A stretch of DNA of 64,000 nt from Paenirhizobium selenitireducens ATCC BAA-1503 (lineage in GTDB: Bacteria; Pseudomonadota; Alphaproteobacteria; Rhizobiales; Rhizobiaceae). Made by a program: the position numbers and the translations under genes. Of this stretch, positions 32,479 through 41,083 are shown one piece after another; positions within the stretch are counted from its first letter, which is position 1; each line of letters opens with the position of its first letter. Location: the NCBI RefSeq assembly GCF_000518785.1, contig NZ_JAEG01000017.1, forward strand, positions 1 to 64,000, read 5' to 3'. The notes below the pieces were generated by a model that was not told the origin of the DNA, made no database searches, and saw only the letters and a list, made by a program, of their open reading frames with translations.

Positions 32479-33339
32479 ATGGAAACGATCGACCCGGAAC
32501 TGCTGCGTACCTTCCTTGCCTTCGCCGACACCGGATCGCTGACGCGGGCCGCGGCGATCGTCGGGCGTTCGCCATCGGCGATCACCGCGCAGATGCAGCG
32601 CCTGGAGGCGGTGATAGGCGATGCGCTCCTCGAACAGGCCGGCCGCGGCCGGACCCTGACGCCGACCGGCGAGGCGCTGGTCGGTCATGCGCGGCGGATC
32701 ATCGCCGCCCATCGCGAAGCCCTGCTGAGCCTGAAAGGCGCACGGGCCGATGGCCGGATCGCCTTGGGATGCACTCAGGATTTCGCCGAAAGTGGCCTGC
32801 CGGACATCCTGCGGCTGTTTGCCGACACCCATCCGCGGCTGCGCCTTGATCTCAGGATCGGCCGGTCGGCGGAACTGGCCAGCGCCTTCGAGCGCGGCGA
32901 ACTCGACCTGGCGCTGACCATGCGCAGCGGCGCATCGCCCGACGAACGCCTGGTGCTGCGCGAGCCCATGCTCTGGCTCGGCGCGGCCGAGTGCCTTAAG
33001 CGTGCCGGCGGCGAAGTACCGCTCGCCCTGCTCGACGCGCCGTGCGGCTTTCGCAATGCTGCCATTGCCGCCCTCGATGGTGCCGGCCGCCGCTACCGGA
33101 TTGCCGCGACGAGCGCCAGCCTGTCGGGACTGGCGGCCGCCGTGAAGGCCGGAATTGCGGTCACCGCACGGACCGCGCGCATGGCGGGCGACGGGATCGC
33201 CCGGCTCGACGGCGCCTTCGACCTGCCGGCACTGCCGGAGGCGGAGTTTGCGCTGCGGCTGCGCCCGGACGCAGCAACGCCGGCGCGCGACCTGGCCGAC
33301 CTGCTCATGGACATGCTGCCAAGTTTCGATCTGGGATAG
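32479..33339 (+). CDS. LysR family transcriptional regulator
   Basis: This 286-residue protein has the N-terminal winged HTH (about 1-60: LLRTFLAFADTGSLTRAA and RSPSAITAQMQRLE) and a periplasmic-binding-like effector domain from about 90. Divergent to the tautomerase gene, it most likely regulates it and itself from the shared intergenic region. It is the last clearly core-like, high-GC gene before the accessory region. Confidence 0.93.
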   Translation: METIDPELLRTFLAFADTGSLTRAAAIVGRSPSAITAQMQRLEAVIGDALLEQAGRGRTLTPTGEALVGHARRIIAAHREALLSLKGARADGRIALGCTQDFAESGLPDILRLFADTHPRLRLDLRIGRSAELASAFERGELDLALTMRSGASPDERLVLREPMLWLGAAECLKRAGGEVPLALLDAPCGFRNAAIAALDGAGRRYRIAATSASLSGLAAAVKAGIAVTARTARMAGDGIARLDGAFDLPALPEAEFALRLRPDAATPARDLADLLMDMLPSFDLG

Positions 33340-33639
33340 GCCGGAGCAGCGGACCAGCGCGAGCGGAGACCGTCACCGCTCCCTCGCTTGACGATCGCAA
33401 TCATGAGCACCCGAAATAGATCGAACCTACTTCGGGGCACGCCCCAAATAGGTGCCTAAGCACGGTCCCCGCGAACGCCCCCGCGTCGACCGCCTCCCGC
33501 GCCGCGCGAACTCGCTGGAATACCACTGCATTCAATCCAACTCTTTCTCCGCGTCAAACACCTTATACGTCACCGAAGGATCATCTTTTCGGCTACCACT
33601 CAGTTCTTCATAGAGATGGTGCGCAAACATCGCCCCCGC
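33340..33639. other. Intergenic junction between core chromosome and accessory region
   Basis: No gene is visible. The first 190 bases are still GC-rich like the core; after about 33530 the composition becomes lower in GC and stays so to the right edge. A small hairpin GGGGC-A-CGCCCC occurs at about 33434-33444. No tRNA gene or attachment repeat could be recognised. Confidence 0.5.
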
Positions 33640-34002
33640 TCAGAACACCACCCAAAGCGGAACCCCAATTGCGCCGCCCAACGCTGCAATGCCGGCGTTG
33701 GCGCCTCCGAAGAGCGCAAAGGCCGCGCCCGCAGCGCCCAAACCGAGACGTTGCGGTGTGGATCGATTGTCCCATCCATATTTCTTGATTTGCGTATAGA
33801 CGACCTTCAAGATCGGCCAAGTCACGCTCGCTCTATGGGTTATCAGAATGGCTTCCTTGGTCTTTCGCGCGACAGACATGTCCTTCTGGCGAAGCTCAAG
33901 CAGAGAACCGGCCCACATACGCAACGCCTCTCTCTCGGATGGCGGCGTGTTTTGCGCGAGTTGCACGGCGAGCTGCCGCTGACGGTCATTTTGCTCTGAC
34001 AT
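33640..34002 (-). CDS. Hypothetical protein with hydrophobic C-terminus
   Basis: This 120-residue protein is unassigned. It has a soluble helical N-terminal part (SEREALRMWAGSLLELRQKD) and a glycine/alanine-rich hydrophobic C-terminus from about residue 88 (LGLGAAGAAFALFGGANAGI), enough for one or two membrane passes. AGGAGA sits seven bases before the ATG, which supports the start. It lies just inside the accessory region, downstream of the transposition operon and on the same strand. Confidence 0.7.
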   Translation of the reverse strand: MSEQNDRQRQLAVQLAQNTPPSEREALRMWAGSLLELRQKDMSVARKTKEAILITHRASVTWPILKVVYTQIKKYGWDNRSTPQRLGLGAAGAAFALFGGANAGIAALGGAIGVPLWVVF

Positions 34003-34220
34003 TCCCGTTCTCCTAAGGTGTTAGACCTATCGCCACAACAATGACCGCAGACAGCCCCCAAAACGATCGTCACGACGCCTTAGGTTTGATGGAGAAATCG
34101 CAGAGTGGTGCGGCCCCTAACGAATTTCCCTGCAGGACCATGGCGACTGTAAAGATTGAACAATTTCGGATTCGTGTCCTCTAGCGGCCTCGTAAAAATG
34201 CTCTGAGGAAAATACAGCAT

Positions 34221-34244
34221 AAAAAAAGCCCGCCGAAGCGGGCC
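34221..34244 (-). terminator. Terminator of the tns/tni operon
   Basis: On the minus strand the stem GCCCGC / GCGGGC with a TTCG tetraloop is followed by seven T. It lies 28 bases after the TniQ stop. Confidence 0.92.
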
Positions 34245-34271
34245 CTGAGACAAAAAGCTGAAACTGCCTTT

Positions 34272-36083
34272 TTAGAAACCGACGCGTTTGATGTCGCTTC
34301 GATGGTAGACCTTGCTCGCATTGCGGCTCCCCTCATGCGCAGGCTGCACACCGAGCTTTTCCAGGTCAAACCTCACTTTAATCGACCGCACTTGACGGGT
34401 TTTCGACAGATCGTCCAACACAACATATTTTTCGCGGAACTCGTTCAGCTCTTCGAGCAGCATCATGTCCATAGGCAAATTTGTTTTCTTGTGACGAACA
34501 ATCGTCGCGGAAAGCACGCCAAGGTCGATAAGGTCTTTGATCGTCTCAACGCTCGTTCTCAGGAAAGCGGCGGCGTCCTTGCGGCCAAGATAATCTTCCT
34601 CGACACCTGTATCTGAGAGACCGTCAATTTCGTCCGGATCGACCGTGATATTGCACAACCCAAAAGCGGACCCATTCATATGGACCCGCTTCAATGTCCC
34701 GTCTAAAATTAAGGCGATGATCTCAGGGAAAATGCGGCGACACACTTTCGTTGCAGTAAGAATTGGAACGAGATTATATTTCGCCGATGGCTCGGTCACA
34801 CGCGACCGGATGCGTTGGATGAAGTTGTTCACCTCAAGCTCAGATACCCATCTATATACTCTTGTCGAGGATGCGCCATTTGACGTGAAGGGCAGCATTC
34901 CCCCAATGAGCAGCGCTTCCATCTGAGTCATCGCGCACCCGAGACGCTCTGCAGCCTGTTTCGTCGTCAACTGCTGCGAGGCGGCTTCCAAAAGTGGATG
35001 CGCCTCATCTCGGTGGAAAACGATGCCCCGGCCCTTGAACGTGGCGATCACGCTCTTTCCGTCGTCCTGATTGACCAAAATGTCTCTGATCCGACCTTCC
35101 GAAATCCCGTACTCTTTGGCAGCAGTATAGGTTGTATGGACACGTCTTCTTGGAACGGGCTCCAGGAATGATTCACCTGGTGCCATGGGAAGATGGCACT
35201 CAGCGTGTTCCTGAAAAATTGCCCTAACCGAGCCAAAATCTCCGTCCGCCGACTCGTCGCGCAACCATCGAAGGGGCAGTGAGAACACCATAGGGTACTT
35301 AGTCGCGCGACCAATGACCTTCACGACGTAGGCGGTCAAGAACTTCCAAATTGATTCCCGCCCCTCGCACGCGATGCTGTAGCCTGAAGCAAGGCACTCA
35401 GGGTTCGCCATTCCGAGCGGGACGTGCTCAGAAATTTTGTTATCTACCATTTTCTGCTTGAGCGCACCCAAAACCGAACAAAGTTCCGCAGCGACGTAAA
35501 GTGGCAAGCTATCGAGATATGATCCGCTGGTCCGCCCAAGCAAACGGTCAGAAAAGTATTTGCTGTGAGGTGAGGGATTATTCTCTTCTTGCTTAGGCTT
35601 GGTTGTTGCCACGAAATCGCGGAGGTCTAGCAGGTCGAAATCCACTGGAAGCTCAGCAAGGCGTACACCGTGGTCCGGGCAGTCCGAGATCATGTTGAAG
35701 CGCCACGTTGCCCGCATATAGATGCGGGCGTTGGGCTGATCGGTTCCTTGTTCCAGATCATGTGCGAAGCAATGAGGGCAGTATCTGCGGCTGCTGCCCC
35801 GCAGTTGCGTTTTTCTGACTTGATCAAAGCCAAACTCAACTACCGATGCCGAACGGCTAGCGAATTTCATCAAGTCAGCAGACCCGACGCCGGTCCAATC
35901 TACGAGCCGATCCAGATGCTGTTCGTTCATGGTGGCGATTGCGGCGCGAGGTACACCGGTGAACCCGCAGAATTCTGCGAGAGAATAGAAACTGTTGGCT
36001 CGTGCGGTTCGTGCCATCAGACTTTCAGGCGTTTCGTCCTTGTGAAACAGCACGCAGGTCGGGAGACATCGGGTATCACTCAT
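34272..36083 (-). CDS. TniQ/TnsD family target-selection protein
   Basis: This 603-residue protein is longer than the short TniQ of Tn5053 and CAST elements and nearer to TnsD, which binds a fixed chromosomal site. The N-terminal TniQ domain holds a CCCH zinc site: Cys102 and Cys105 (YCPHC) and Cys135 with His138 (DCPDH). The C-terminal 350 residues show several HTH-like helices (GISEGRIRDIL, LTTKQAAERLGCA, LGRKDAAAFLRTSVETI) that could read a specific DNA target. The ATG overlaps the TniB stop by four bases. The target site is not known from this window. Confidence 0.88.
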   Translation of the reverse strand: MSDTRCLPTCVLFHKDETPESLMARTARANSFYSLAEFCGFTGVPRAAIATMNEQHLDRLVDWTGVGSADLMKFASRSASVVEFGFDQVRKTQLRGSSRRYCPHCFAHDLEQGTDQPNARIYMRATWRFNMISDCPDHGVRLAELPVDFDLLDLRDFVATTKPKQEENNPSPHSKYFSDRLLGRTSGSYLDSLPLYVAAELCSVLGALKQKMVDNKISEHVPLGMANPECLASGYSIACEGRESIWKFLTAYVVKVIGRATKYPMVFSLPLRWLRDESADGDFGSVRAIFQEHAECHLPMAPGESFLEPVPRRRVHTTYTAAKEYGISEGRIRDILVNQDDGKSVIATFKGRGIVFHRDEAHPLLEAASQQLTTKQAAERLGCAMTQMEALLIGGMLPFTSNGASSTRVYRWVSELEVNNFIQRIRSRVTEPSAKYNLVPILTATKVCRRIFPEIIALILDGTLKRVHMNGSAFGLCNITVDPDEIDGLSDTGVEEDYLGRKDAAAFLRTSVETIKDLIDLGVLSATIVRHKKTNLPMDMMLLEELNEFREKYVVLDDLSKTRQVRSIKVRFDLEKLGVQPAHEGSRNASKVYHRSDIKRVGF

Positions 36084-37060
36084 TTACGCCTCCCACGACC
36101 AGAACCGGCACCGATATGAGATGTAGAATTCTCTCGAACTATCGATTTCCAATCATCCGTCGTGAATGGATTGTCCCGCTTCAGATTGGCATTTCGGGCT
36201 TTGTAAACCACCGCCAAGTCGTCCATGGTGACCGCCTCTCTCTTCTGATCCAGAGCCCTGAAGCAAGCTTCGCGGACAAGGAGAATCAAAGTTGCAAACT
36301 CTCCCCCTGCTGCGACGATCAGTCGTCCAGGGACCTCATCGTCGTTGGACCATTCACAACGGAGGCCAGCGTGGTCGCAAACGATCATTGACACGACCTT
36401 CTCCATCGCAGTCACCGTTTTTGCCTGCACCTCCATCAGGTTAAGGTACTGCACCTGAGACCGATTCTTGACCTCTTTGCTTTCCAGGAAGTCGACGACG
36501 TCCGGCATCCCTGAAACAATTAAGTGCAGCGGCCAGCCGTCAATTTGTGTGAGACTCTTAACGGCATCCTGCACCTTACCAATCGCGAGGTCGGTATCTC
36601 CCACGGTTACATGTTGCATCTCATCAAGGTGAAGGTAGAGAATCTCTTGGTGACGCAATTGCCGTTTCACCATTCTCCAGAGTGTGGGGGCGTTCGGTCT
36701 ACCTCCAACCGTAATGTTCCAGTTGTCGAGGATGGCTTCAGCCAATGCTTTCGGTGAGCAATCACTCTCGCAATCCATACTCAACAAGCGCGGCCGCACC
36801 TTGCCGTTGACATCGATACGGGGCTGGAACGCATCCATCGTTGAAAAAAGGCGCTTGAGAGAATGACTTTTTCCAGTATTAGATTCCCCAATTACGAAAA
36901 GAATTGGCATCTTGGAGCCACCTCCTTTCAGCGCGCGTTCCGCATTTTCCGTGAATCGCGTCATGAGGTCTTCCAGCTCTCGGTCCTTTGGCTGCAAGAT
37001 GTACTGTAGCTCGATGTAGAGCTTGCGGTCCTCAATGGACATGTCGCTGAAATCGGTCAT
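36080..37060 (-). CDS. TniB/TnsC-like AAA+ ATPase
   Basis: This 326-residue AAA+ regulator links target selection to the transposase. The Walker A motif is FVIGESNTGKSHSLKRL (residues 55-71), and Walker B is ILYLHLDEMQHV (about 135-146). TniB-type proteins polymerise on DNA and recruit the transposase. Its ATG shares one base with the stop of the transposase gene (TAATG) and its end overlaps TniQ, so all are translated in a coupled manner. Confidence 0.92.
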   Translation of the reverse strand: MTDFSDMSIEDRKLYIELQYILQPKDRELEDLMTRFTENAERALKGGGSKMPILFVIGESNTGKSHSLKRLFSTMDAFQPRIDVNGKVRPRLLSMDCESDCSPKALAEAILDNWNITVGGRPNAPTLWRMVKRQLRHQEILYLHLDEMQHVTVGDTDLAIGKVQDAVKSLTQIDGWPLHLIVSGMPDVVDFLESKEVKNRSQVQYLNLMEVQAKTVTAMEKVVSMIVCDHAGLRCEWSNDDEVPGRLIVAAGGEFATLILLVREACFRALDQKREAVTMDDLAVVYKARNANLKRDNPFTTDDWKSIVRENSTSHIGAGSGRGRRK

Positions 37061-39387
37061 TAGTTGTAATCTCCGAACTGGGAATCGTCGTCGTCTTCGT
37101 CAAATTCAGCCGCGAGATCGTCGACTTTGGGTTCGGCTGACGGTGTAGCCTCAGGCTCGTTCTTCTTCTTCTTCTTTTTCTTGGCTTCTTTGACGGGCAA
37201 CACACCAGCAGGAAGTTCGTCAACACGGCCTTGGAGAAGAGGCGTTTCCTGGCGCGCAGGAGTAGCCAGAAGTGCCAGTTCACCAGCTTCTGCCTTCGTG
37301 ATGGCGCGGCCTTCGAAGAGCCTCGCAGTGGCGCGAGACATGTCTTCGGCACTGCGCGTATGTGGGGAAATACCGCCACGCATAGCAGCAGCATCTACGA
37401 CGCTGTTTACCCAGTTGATGCCGTCATACATGGTGGGCGTGGAGCGCGCTGATCGCTCTTCGTTTAGCCGCTCAAGTTCCTTTTTCGCCAAGTACCATTC
37501 TTCGAGGCAAATATACGGAGGTACTCCAATGCAATTTCCGACCGTCAACCATCCATCCTCAGTGTGGACGGAAATCGATTCCAAGTCGCGAGGATGGAAG
37601 CGGACGGGGAAGAGCTTCTTCGAACCGTGCTTACGGCGGTACGACTGGAGTTCATCGGAGTTGTATGGAATGCCGTGAAGGACGATGCCTTCGCTGCGGA
37701 TAATCTTGTCCTTCTTCACTCCGAAGATGTGACGTTTTTCGTGTCGACCAGGAACTGGGCGCATCGGATAGGTACGCTTCTTCAATTCCCACGCCTCATA
37801 GGGCGTCAATCCGTTCAGGCGGGCACTAGGAGTGTTCATGAACACATCGCAAAGCCAGCGATAAACGATCACCATGAACTCGTCGACGATGAGGGTTGCA
37901 TTGGCGACGGAATCGTAGTCGCGTCGTTCGACAACGTTGGAAAACGTGCGACCATCGAAATACGACATCAAGTCTTTCGCAAATGTCTTGAACAGCGATT
38001 CGATGAATGGTCGTTTCCATGCTTGCCCCGCTGGTGGTCGGGTCAGACATACGCTGCTCATGAGGAAGGCATCGCGTGTGATGTCAGCGATGTAAGGCGT
38101 CCCGTTGTCGGTGAATACGTTCTCCGGTCGCACTTTTGCGGCCCAATGCGTCTTTGCACCCACCAGGTTCGAAATGTGCGTCTTGTCCGACATCACCATT
38201 TCGAGGGCCTCAACTACGGCGGAAGCACAAGGCTTTCGGGTTGCCTTCAGCGCCAAAGGCATGCCGGTCGCGGCGTCAATTGCGCCCACGAACCAAATGC
38301 GCTGGGGTTTGTCTGCTGCGGCTTTTTCCAGGGCGGTCTGAAATTTGGCAGGAAGACGCAACCAGACGCCGGTTTCCTTCATCAGGGTAATGCAATCGAC
38401 ATTCCAGTCGTCGAATTCGACCCGCTCACCAGGGCGCACTACGTCATAAGAATCCACTTTCGGCTTGTAGACTGCATGAGCGTAAGGCTCGCCTTCGTGA
38501 GCAGCGAGAATGTCGAAGGCCCTCAGCTGTTTAATCATATTCTCAAAGCGCTTACGCTCGACAAAGATCAGTTTGGATTGGTCTTCAGTTCGCGCCTTGT
38601 TGGCTTCGTGGATGCGGGCGTTCGCGATTTTCCGTGCCTTGGACATCGGTACTTTGCGTTTCGAAGCAAATTCGGCAGCAGCCTGCCGCCAGATCGCATA
38701 GCTTTCGGCGCATTCGACCTGCAGGTGACGGCGTTTCGGCCCCTTCTGCTGGGGAATGAGTGCACGCACATCGTCTCCACAGCTTTCATATTTGCTAACG
38801 TAAGAGTTGAAGCTGCGAACTGTTGGCACTTCAAAGCCGTTGGTCTTCTTACCGGCACGTTTCTTTCGTACTTTCCCGGTCTCTTCGTTTTCTTCCTTCT
38901 GAAGCAGCTGATATTCGATGGTCCACCTCAGCAACAGCTCTTCCAATGAACGCCCGCCAGGCATTTCCGCTGCTGGTTTCAGACTGCGGGGCACATACTC
39001 CCCTACCTCGGCGCACCAGGCACGGTGCTCCAAGATGAGGAATTCGTGGTAGCGAGCAATAGCGACAGCGTCAGGTTTGAAGTCATCGACGCTTTTGTTC
39101 CCGAAACGCTCGTAAGCCTTCGAACCCACCTTGGTATGAAACCCAGGGTAAAACTGCGCACGACCCTCATCGATTGCGAGTTCGATTTCGGTATGTTTGA
39201 TGCGCCTGTGCGTCATCGGATCGTTCTCGTGAAAGAACAATGTATCCGTCGCGCGGTACGAAATCGCGATGAGGGGTGTGCCCTCATAAACGAAACGGTC
39301 GCTCGGCGTCATGAGGGGGATTGAAGGTGTGCTTTCCGGAACGGGACGCAGTTCAAGCTTGCCGTTGGCGTCAGAGTTGTCAGTCAT
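37060..39387 (-). CDS. TniA/TnsB-like DDE transposase
   Basis: This 775-residue Mu/Tn7-type transposase joins DNA 3' ends to the target. The RNase H-fold triad is visible as Asp in EFDDWNVDCI (about 320), Asp in FTDNGTPY (about 425) and Glu in FIESLFK (about 460), followed by the Mu C-terminal beta barrel. The N-terminus holds HTH-like DNA-binding helices. The C-terminus has a run of seven lysines near residue 740, then a strongly acidic tail (EFDEDDDDSQF), likely the part that contacts the TnsC-like ATPase. The start at 39387 is chosen for AGGAGG six bases upstream. Confidence 0.93.
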   Translation of the reverse strand: MTDNSDANGKLELRPVPESTPSIPLMTPSDRFVYEGTPLIAISYRATDTLFFHENDPMTHRRIKHTEIELAIDEGRAQFYPGFHTKVGSKAYERFGNKSVDDFKPDAVAIARYHEFLILEHRAWCAEVGEYVPRSLKPAAEMPGGRSLEELLLRWTIEYQLLQKEENEETGKVRKKRAGKKTNGFEVPTVRSFNSYVSKYESCGDDVRALIPQQKGPKRRHLQVECAESYAIWRQAAAEFASKRKVPMSKARKIANARIHEANKARTEDQSKLIFVERKRFENMIKQLRAFDILAAHEGEPYAHAVYKPKVDSYDVVRPGERVEFDDWNVDCITLMKETGVWLRLPAKFQTALEKAAADKPQRIWFVGAIDAATGMPLALKATRKPCASAVVEALEMVMSDKTHISNLVGAKTHWAAKVRPENVFTDNGTPYIADITRDAFLMSSVCLTRPPAGQAWKRPFIESLFKTFAKDLMSYFDGRTFSNVVERRDYDSVANATLIVDEFMVIVYRWLCDVFMNTPSARLNGLTPYEAWELKKRTYPMRPVPGRHEKRHIFGVKKDKIIRSEGIVLHGIPYNSDELQSYRRKHGSKKLFPVRFHPRDLESISVHTEDGWLTVGNCIGVPPYICLEEWYLAKKELERLNEERSARSTPTMYDGINWVNSVVDAAAMRGGISPHTRSAEDMSRATARLFEGRAITKAEAGELALLATPARQETPLLQGRVDELPAGVLPVKEAKKKKKKKNEPEATPSAEPKVDDLAAEFDEDDDDSQFGDYN

Positions 39388-39472
39388 GTTGTCCTCCTTG
39401 GACATAGCTTCGCCGTGCTCCGAAAGGGGCTCGAAGTGGCTGGGATGGAATGGGTTGTTGGCTAAGGGGCGA

Positions 39473-40156
39473 TTAGATTTCGACCGTGAACCAGGTCAGC
39501 TCGTTGATGAGACCCGGGTCGGGCTTTAGGTACCCGAGATCGATCAGCCGCCATATCGCTGCGGTGCGAGACGGGCGGTCCATGCCAGGCGTGTACATCT
39601 GGTAGAAGCACACCTTGGTCTTGGCTCGCTGCTGAAGCTCATCCAGCAGGGTTTGAACGTGATGGTCGTCGTGCAACTCTCGATAAAACAGGATGCTATC
39701 GGCGTTGCGCACGACCCACCAAGGAACATCCTGCTCGGTCATGATCGTCAGTTTATGAAAACGATCACGATACGCGGGCAGCATACCCTTAAAGACGGCC
39801 TCGACTTCTGCCCTCTTCTTCTCCTGTTTGACGGCAACGGCCTCCCAACGGCCGCGTTTATCACGGACGCAATAGTCGATGGTGTGTTTGTGAAGCACGC
39901 CTTCCTCGTCATGATACTCAACTGTCATGAACTGCGAGCGCACCTCGACAACGCCGGGCTGGGCTTTCAGGAACGAGGCAACCTTTTTCTCAGTGCCGCT
40001 TTCGTGCTGCACCTCGCGATTGTTGAACACGGACGAACCGTTCGTGTTCAACAGATGCTTAGGAGTAACGTTACGCACACCCTCGTGGCGCAGCGGCTCA
40101 ACCCACAGCATCGGTTCGCCGTCAATCAGAGTGGGGGAATGGGGATTGCTTACCAT
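39473..40156 (-). CDS. tnsA: TnsA-like heteromeric transposase endonuclease subunit
   Basis: This 227-residue protein matches TnsA, which cuts the 5' ends so the element moves by cut-and-paste. The PD-(D/E)xK-type residues are Glu56 (SGTEKKV), Asp94 (HTIDYCV) and Lys110 (AVAVKQE). A winged-helix C-terminus follows (SRTAAIWRLIDLGYL). The gene overlaps the preceding small gene by 7 bases and is followed by the TnsB-like gene after 85 bases. With TnsA present the system is Tn7-like rather than Tn5053-like. Confidence 0.88.
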   Translation of the reverse strand: MVSNPHSPTLIDGEPMLWVEPLRHEGVRNVTPKHLLNTNGSSVFNNREVQHESGTEKKVASFLKAQPGVVEVRSQFMTVEYHDEEGVLHKHTIDYCVRDKRGRWEAVAVKQEKKRAEVEAVFKGMLPAYRDRFHKLTIMTEQDVPWWVVRNADSILFYRELHDDHHVQTLLDELQQRAKTKVCFYQMYTPGMDRPSRTAAIWRLIDLGYLKPDPGLINELTWFTVEI

Positions 40157-40320
40157 CGCGTCGTACGCATCCCGACGATTGCATCCTTGTCCGCGTCCGA
40201 TCCGGTGTCCTGGAACACCTCAAATCGAGAGCGAATGTCGGCTCCAGCACCGGAGCGCAATTCGGTCAGAATGGCACGACGCACCAACACGTGGTGCAGC
40301 ACATTTTTGGATGGGCGCAT
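40150..40320 (-). CDS. Small protein heading the tns operon
   Basis: This 56-residue protein starts MRPSKNVLHHVLVRRAIL and ends GMRTTRW. The start is well supported: AGGAGGT lies five bases before the ATG. An upstream in-frame ATG at 40341 would put that sequence inside the gene. Its end overlaps tnsA. It is basic at the N-terminus and contains no recognised motif. Since its translation probably opens the message for tnsA, it may be a regulatory or leader gene. Confidence 0.7.
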   Translation of the reverse strand: MRPSKNVLHHVLVRRAILTELRSGAGADIRSRFEVFQDTGSDADKDAIVGMRTTRW

Positions 40321-40324
40321 AGAT

Positions 40325-40363
40325 ACCTCCTGGGCGCACATGGGTGGCAGCCCATCCGGAGGT
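40325..40363 (-). promoter_or_regulatory. Hairpin that pairs with the first ribosome-binding site of the tns operon
   Basis: On the minus strand ACCTCC-GGA-TGGGC (40363-40350) can pair with GCCCA-GGAGGT (40335-40325), giving a 6-bp and a 5-bp stem with a three-base bulge. The 3' arm is the Shine-Dalgarno sequence of the small gene. The fold would hide that site, so expression of the transposition proteins may be held down until something opens it. Confidence 0.65.
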
Positions 40364-40365
40364 AG

Positions 40366-40380
40366 AGGACACGGTGTCCT
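40366..40380 (-). promoter_or_regulatory. Operator-like palindrome before the tns operon
   Basis: AGGACAC-G-GTGTCCT is a perfect 15-base inverted repeat 46 bases upstream of the first start codon. It is the kind of site bound by a dimeric repressor; no candidate regulator is obvious beside it. Confidence 0.5.
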
Positions 40381-40720
40381 TACTTCAGATGGAGCTGAGG
40401 AAGGTCTTTCCTAGATTGGCGATGCGTATCATCGTGGGGCTCCGTGTTTTAAACTGGGGCAGAAGATAGTCAGAAGCGGTACCGCGAGTCTAGCGGGGGA
40501 AAATCACCAGCTCAACTTATGGTTAATAAAACTGTAAAAAGCTGTGATAGCTGTGAAATCCATTTGATCGGTGGCGCTTTTATTGTTGTGCCAGTGGCTG
40601 AGGCGATATATTCTTCAGATGACGCGAGCCAAGTTGCTCAATTGCGCTGAAGAGAAGAGCGAAACGCTACGTTAGCGATTATCTGCGAAATGCTCATCCT
40701 CGGAATTACGCGAGGGTCCT
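40381..40720. other. Intergenic region upstream of the tns operon with short tandem repeats
   Basis: No gene is visible. Three short tandem units occur at 40532-40559: CTGTAAAAAG, CTGTGATAG and CTGTGAAAT. They could be transposase-binding sites near one transposon end or a regulator site, but are too short to tell. The right part should hold the promoter of the 120-residue gene that follows. Confidence 0.4.
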
Positions 40721-41083
40721 ATGGCGCAACAATCTCAATCGCAGATCAAACACTATTCCGCTGGTGTATATGAGCACGACGGGAAGATTTGGTATTTTTT
40801 CCGAGTCGATGGCGCGCTAAGTGGACCTTACGTTACCCTTGAGGAGATGCAAAAATATCTGTTACAGAAAGTGCCGATGGGGAACCTTTCCGTGTTCGAT
40901 ACGATTGCTCAGGTCAAAGGGTTGCTGCCTGCGGGTGCCGCCGTATGGGCCGAGTTCCTGGAGGGTGTATACGATGGCTTTCGATGGGGCGAATCAAACC
41001 CCGGCGGACGAACGAAGCGGATCGATGACTCTACCAAGCTTATCGCACAGCTGCAGAAAGCCAATGCCAGTCCGACCCCATGA
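40721..41083 (+). CDS. Hypothetical protein
   Basis: This 120-residue protein is unassigned. It reads HYSAGVYEHDGKIWYFFRVDGALSGPYVTLEEMQKYLLQ, with tryptophan and aromatic residues like a small beta-rich domain (a GYF-type look, by eye only). GCGAGGG is upstream of the ATG. Its 3' end overlaps the end of the convergent gene by 44 bases. Confidence 0.65.
   Translation: MAQQSQSQIKHYSAGVYEHDGKIWYFFRVDGALSGPYVTLEEMQKYLLQKVPMGNLSVFDTIAQVKGLLPAGAAVWAEFLEGVYDGFRWGESNPGGRTKRIDDSTKLIAQLQKANASPTP

Noticed and set aside
40363..40373. Treating 34173-40373 as a complete 6.2-kb transposon
   Set aside because: The 11-base inverted match lacks a target duplication and extra transposase sites, and the right copy is part of a palindrome; kept only as a weak finding.
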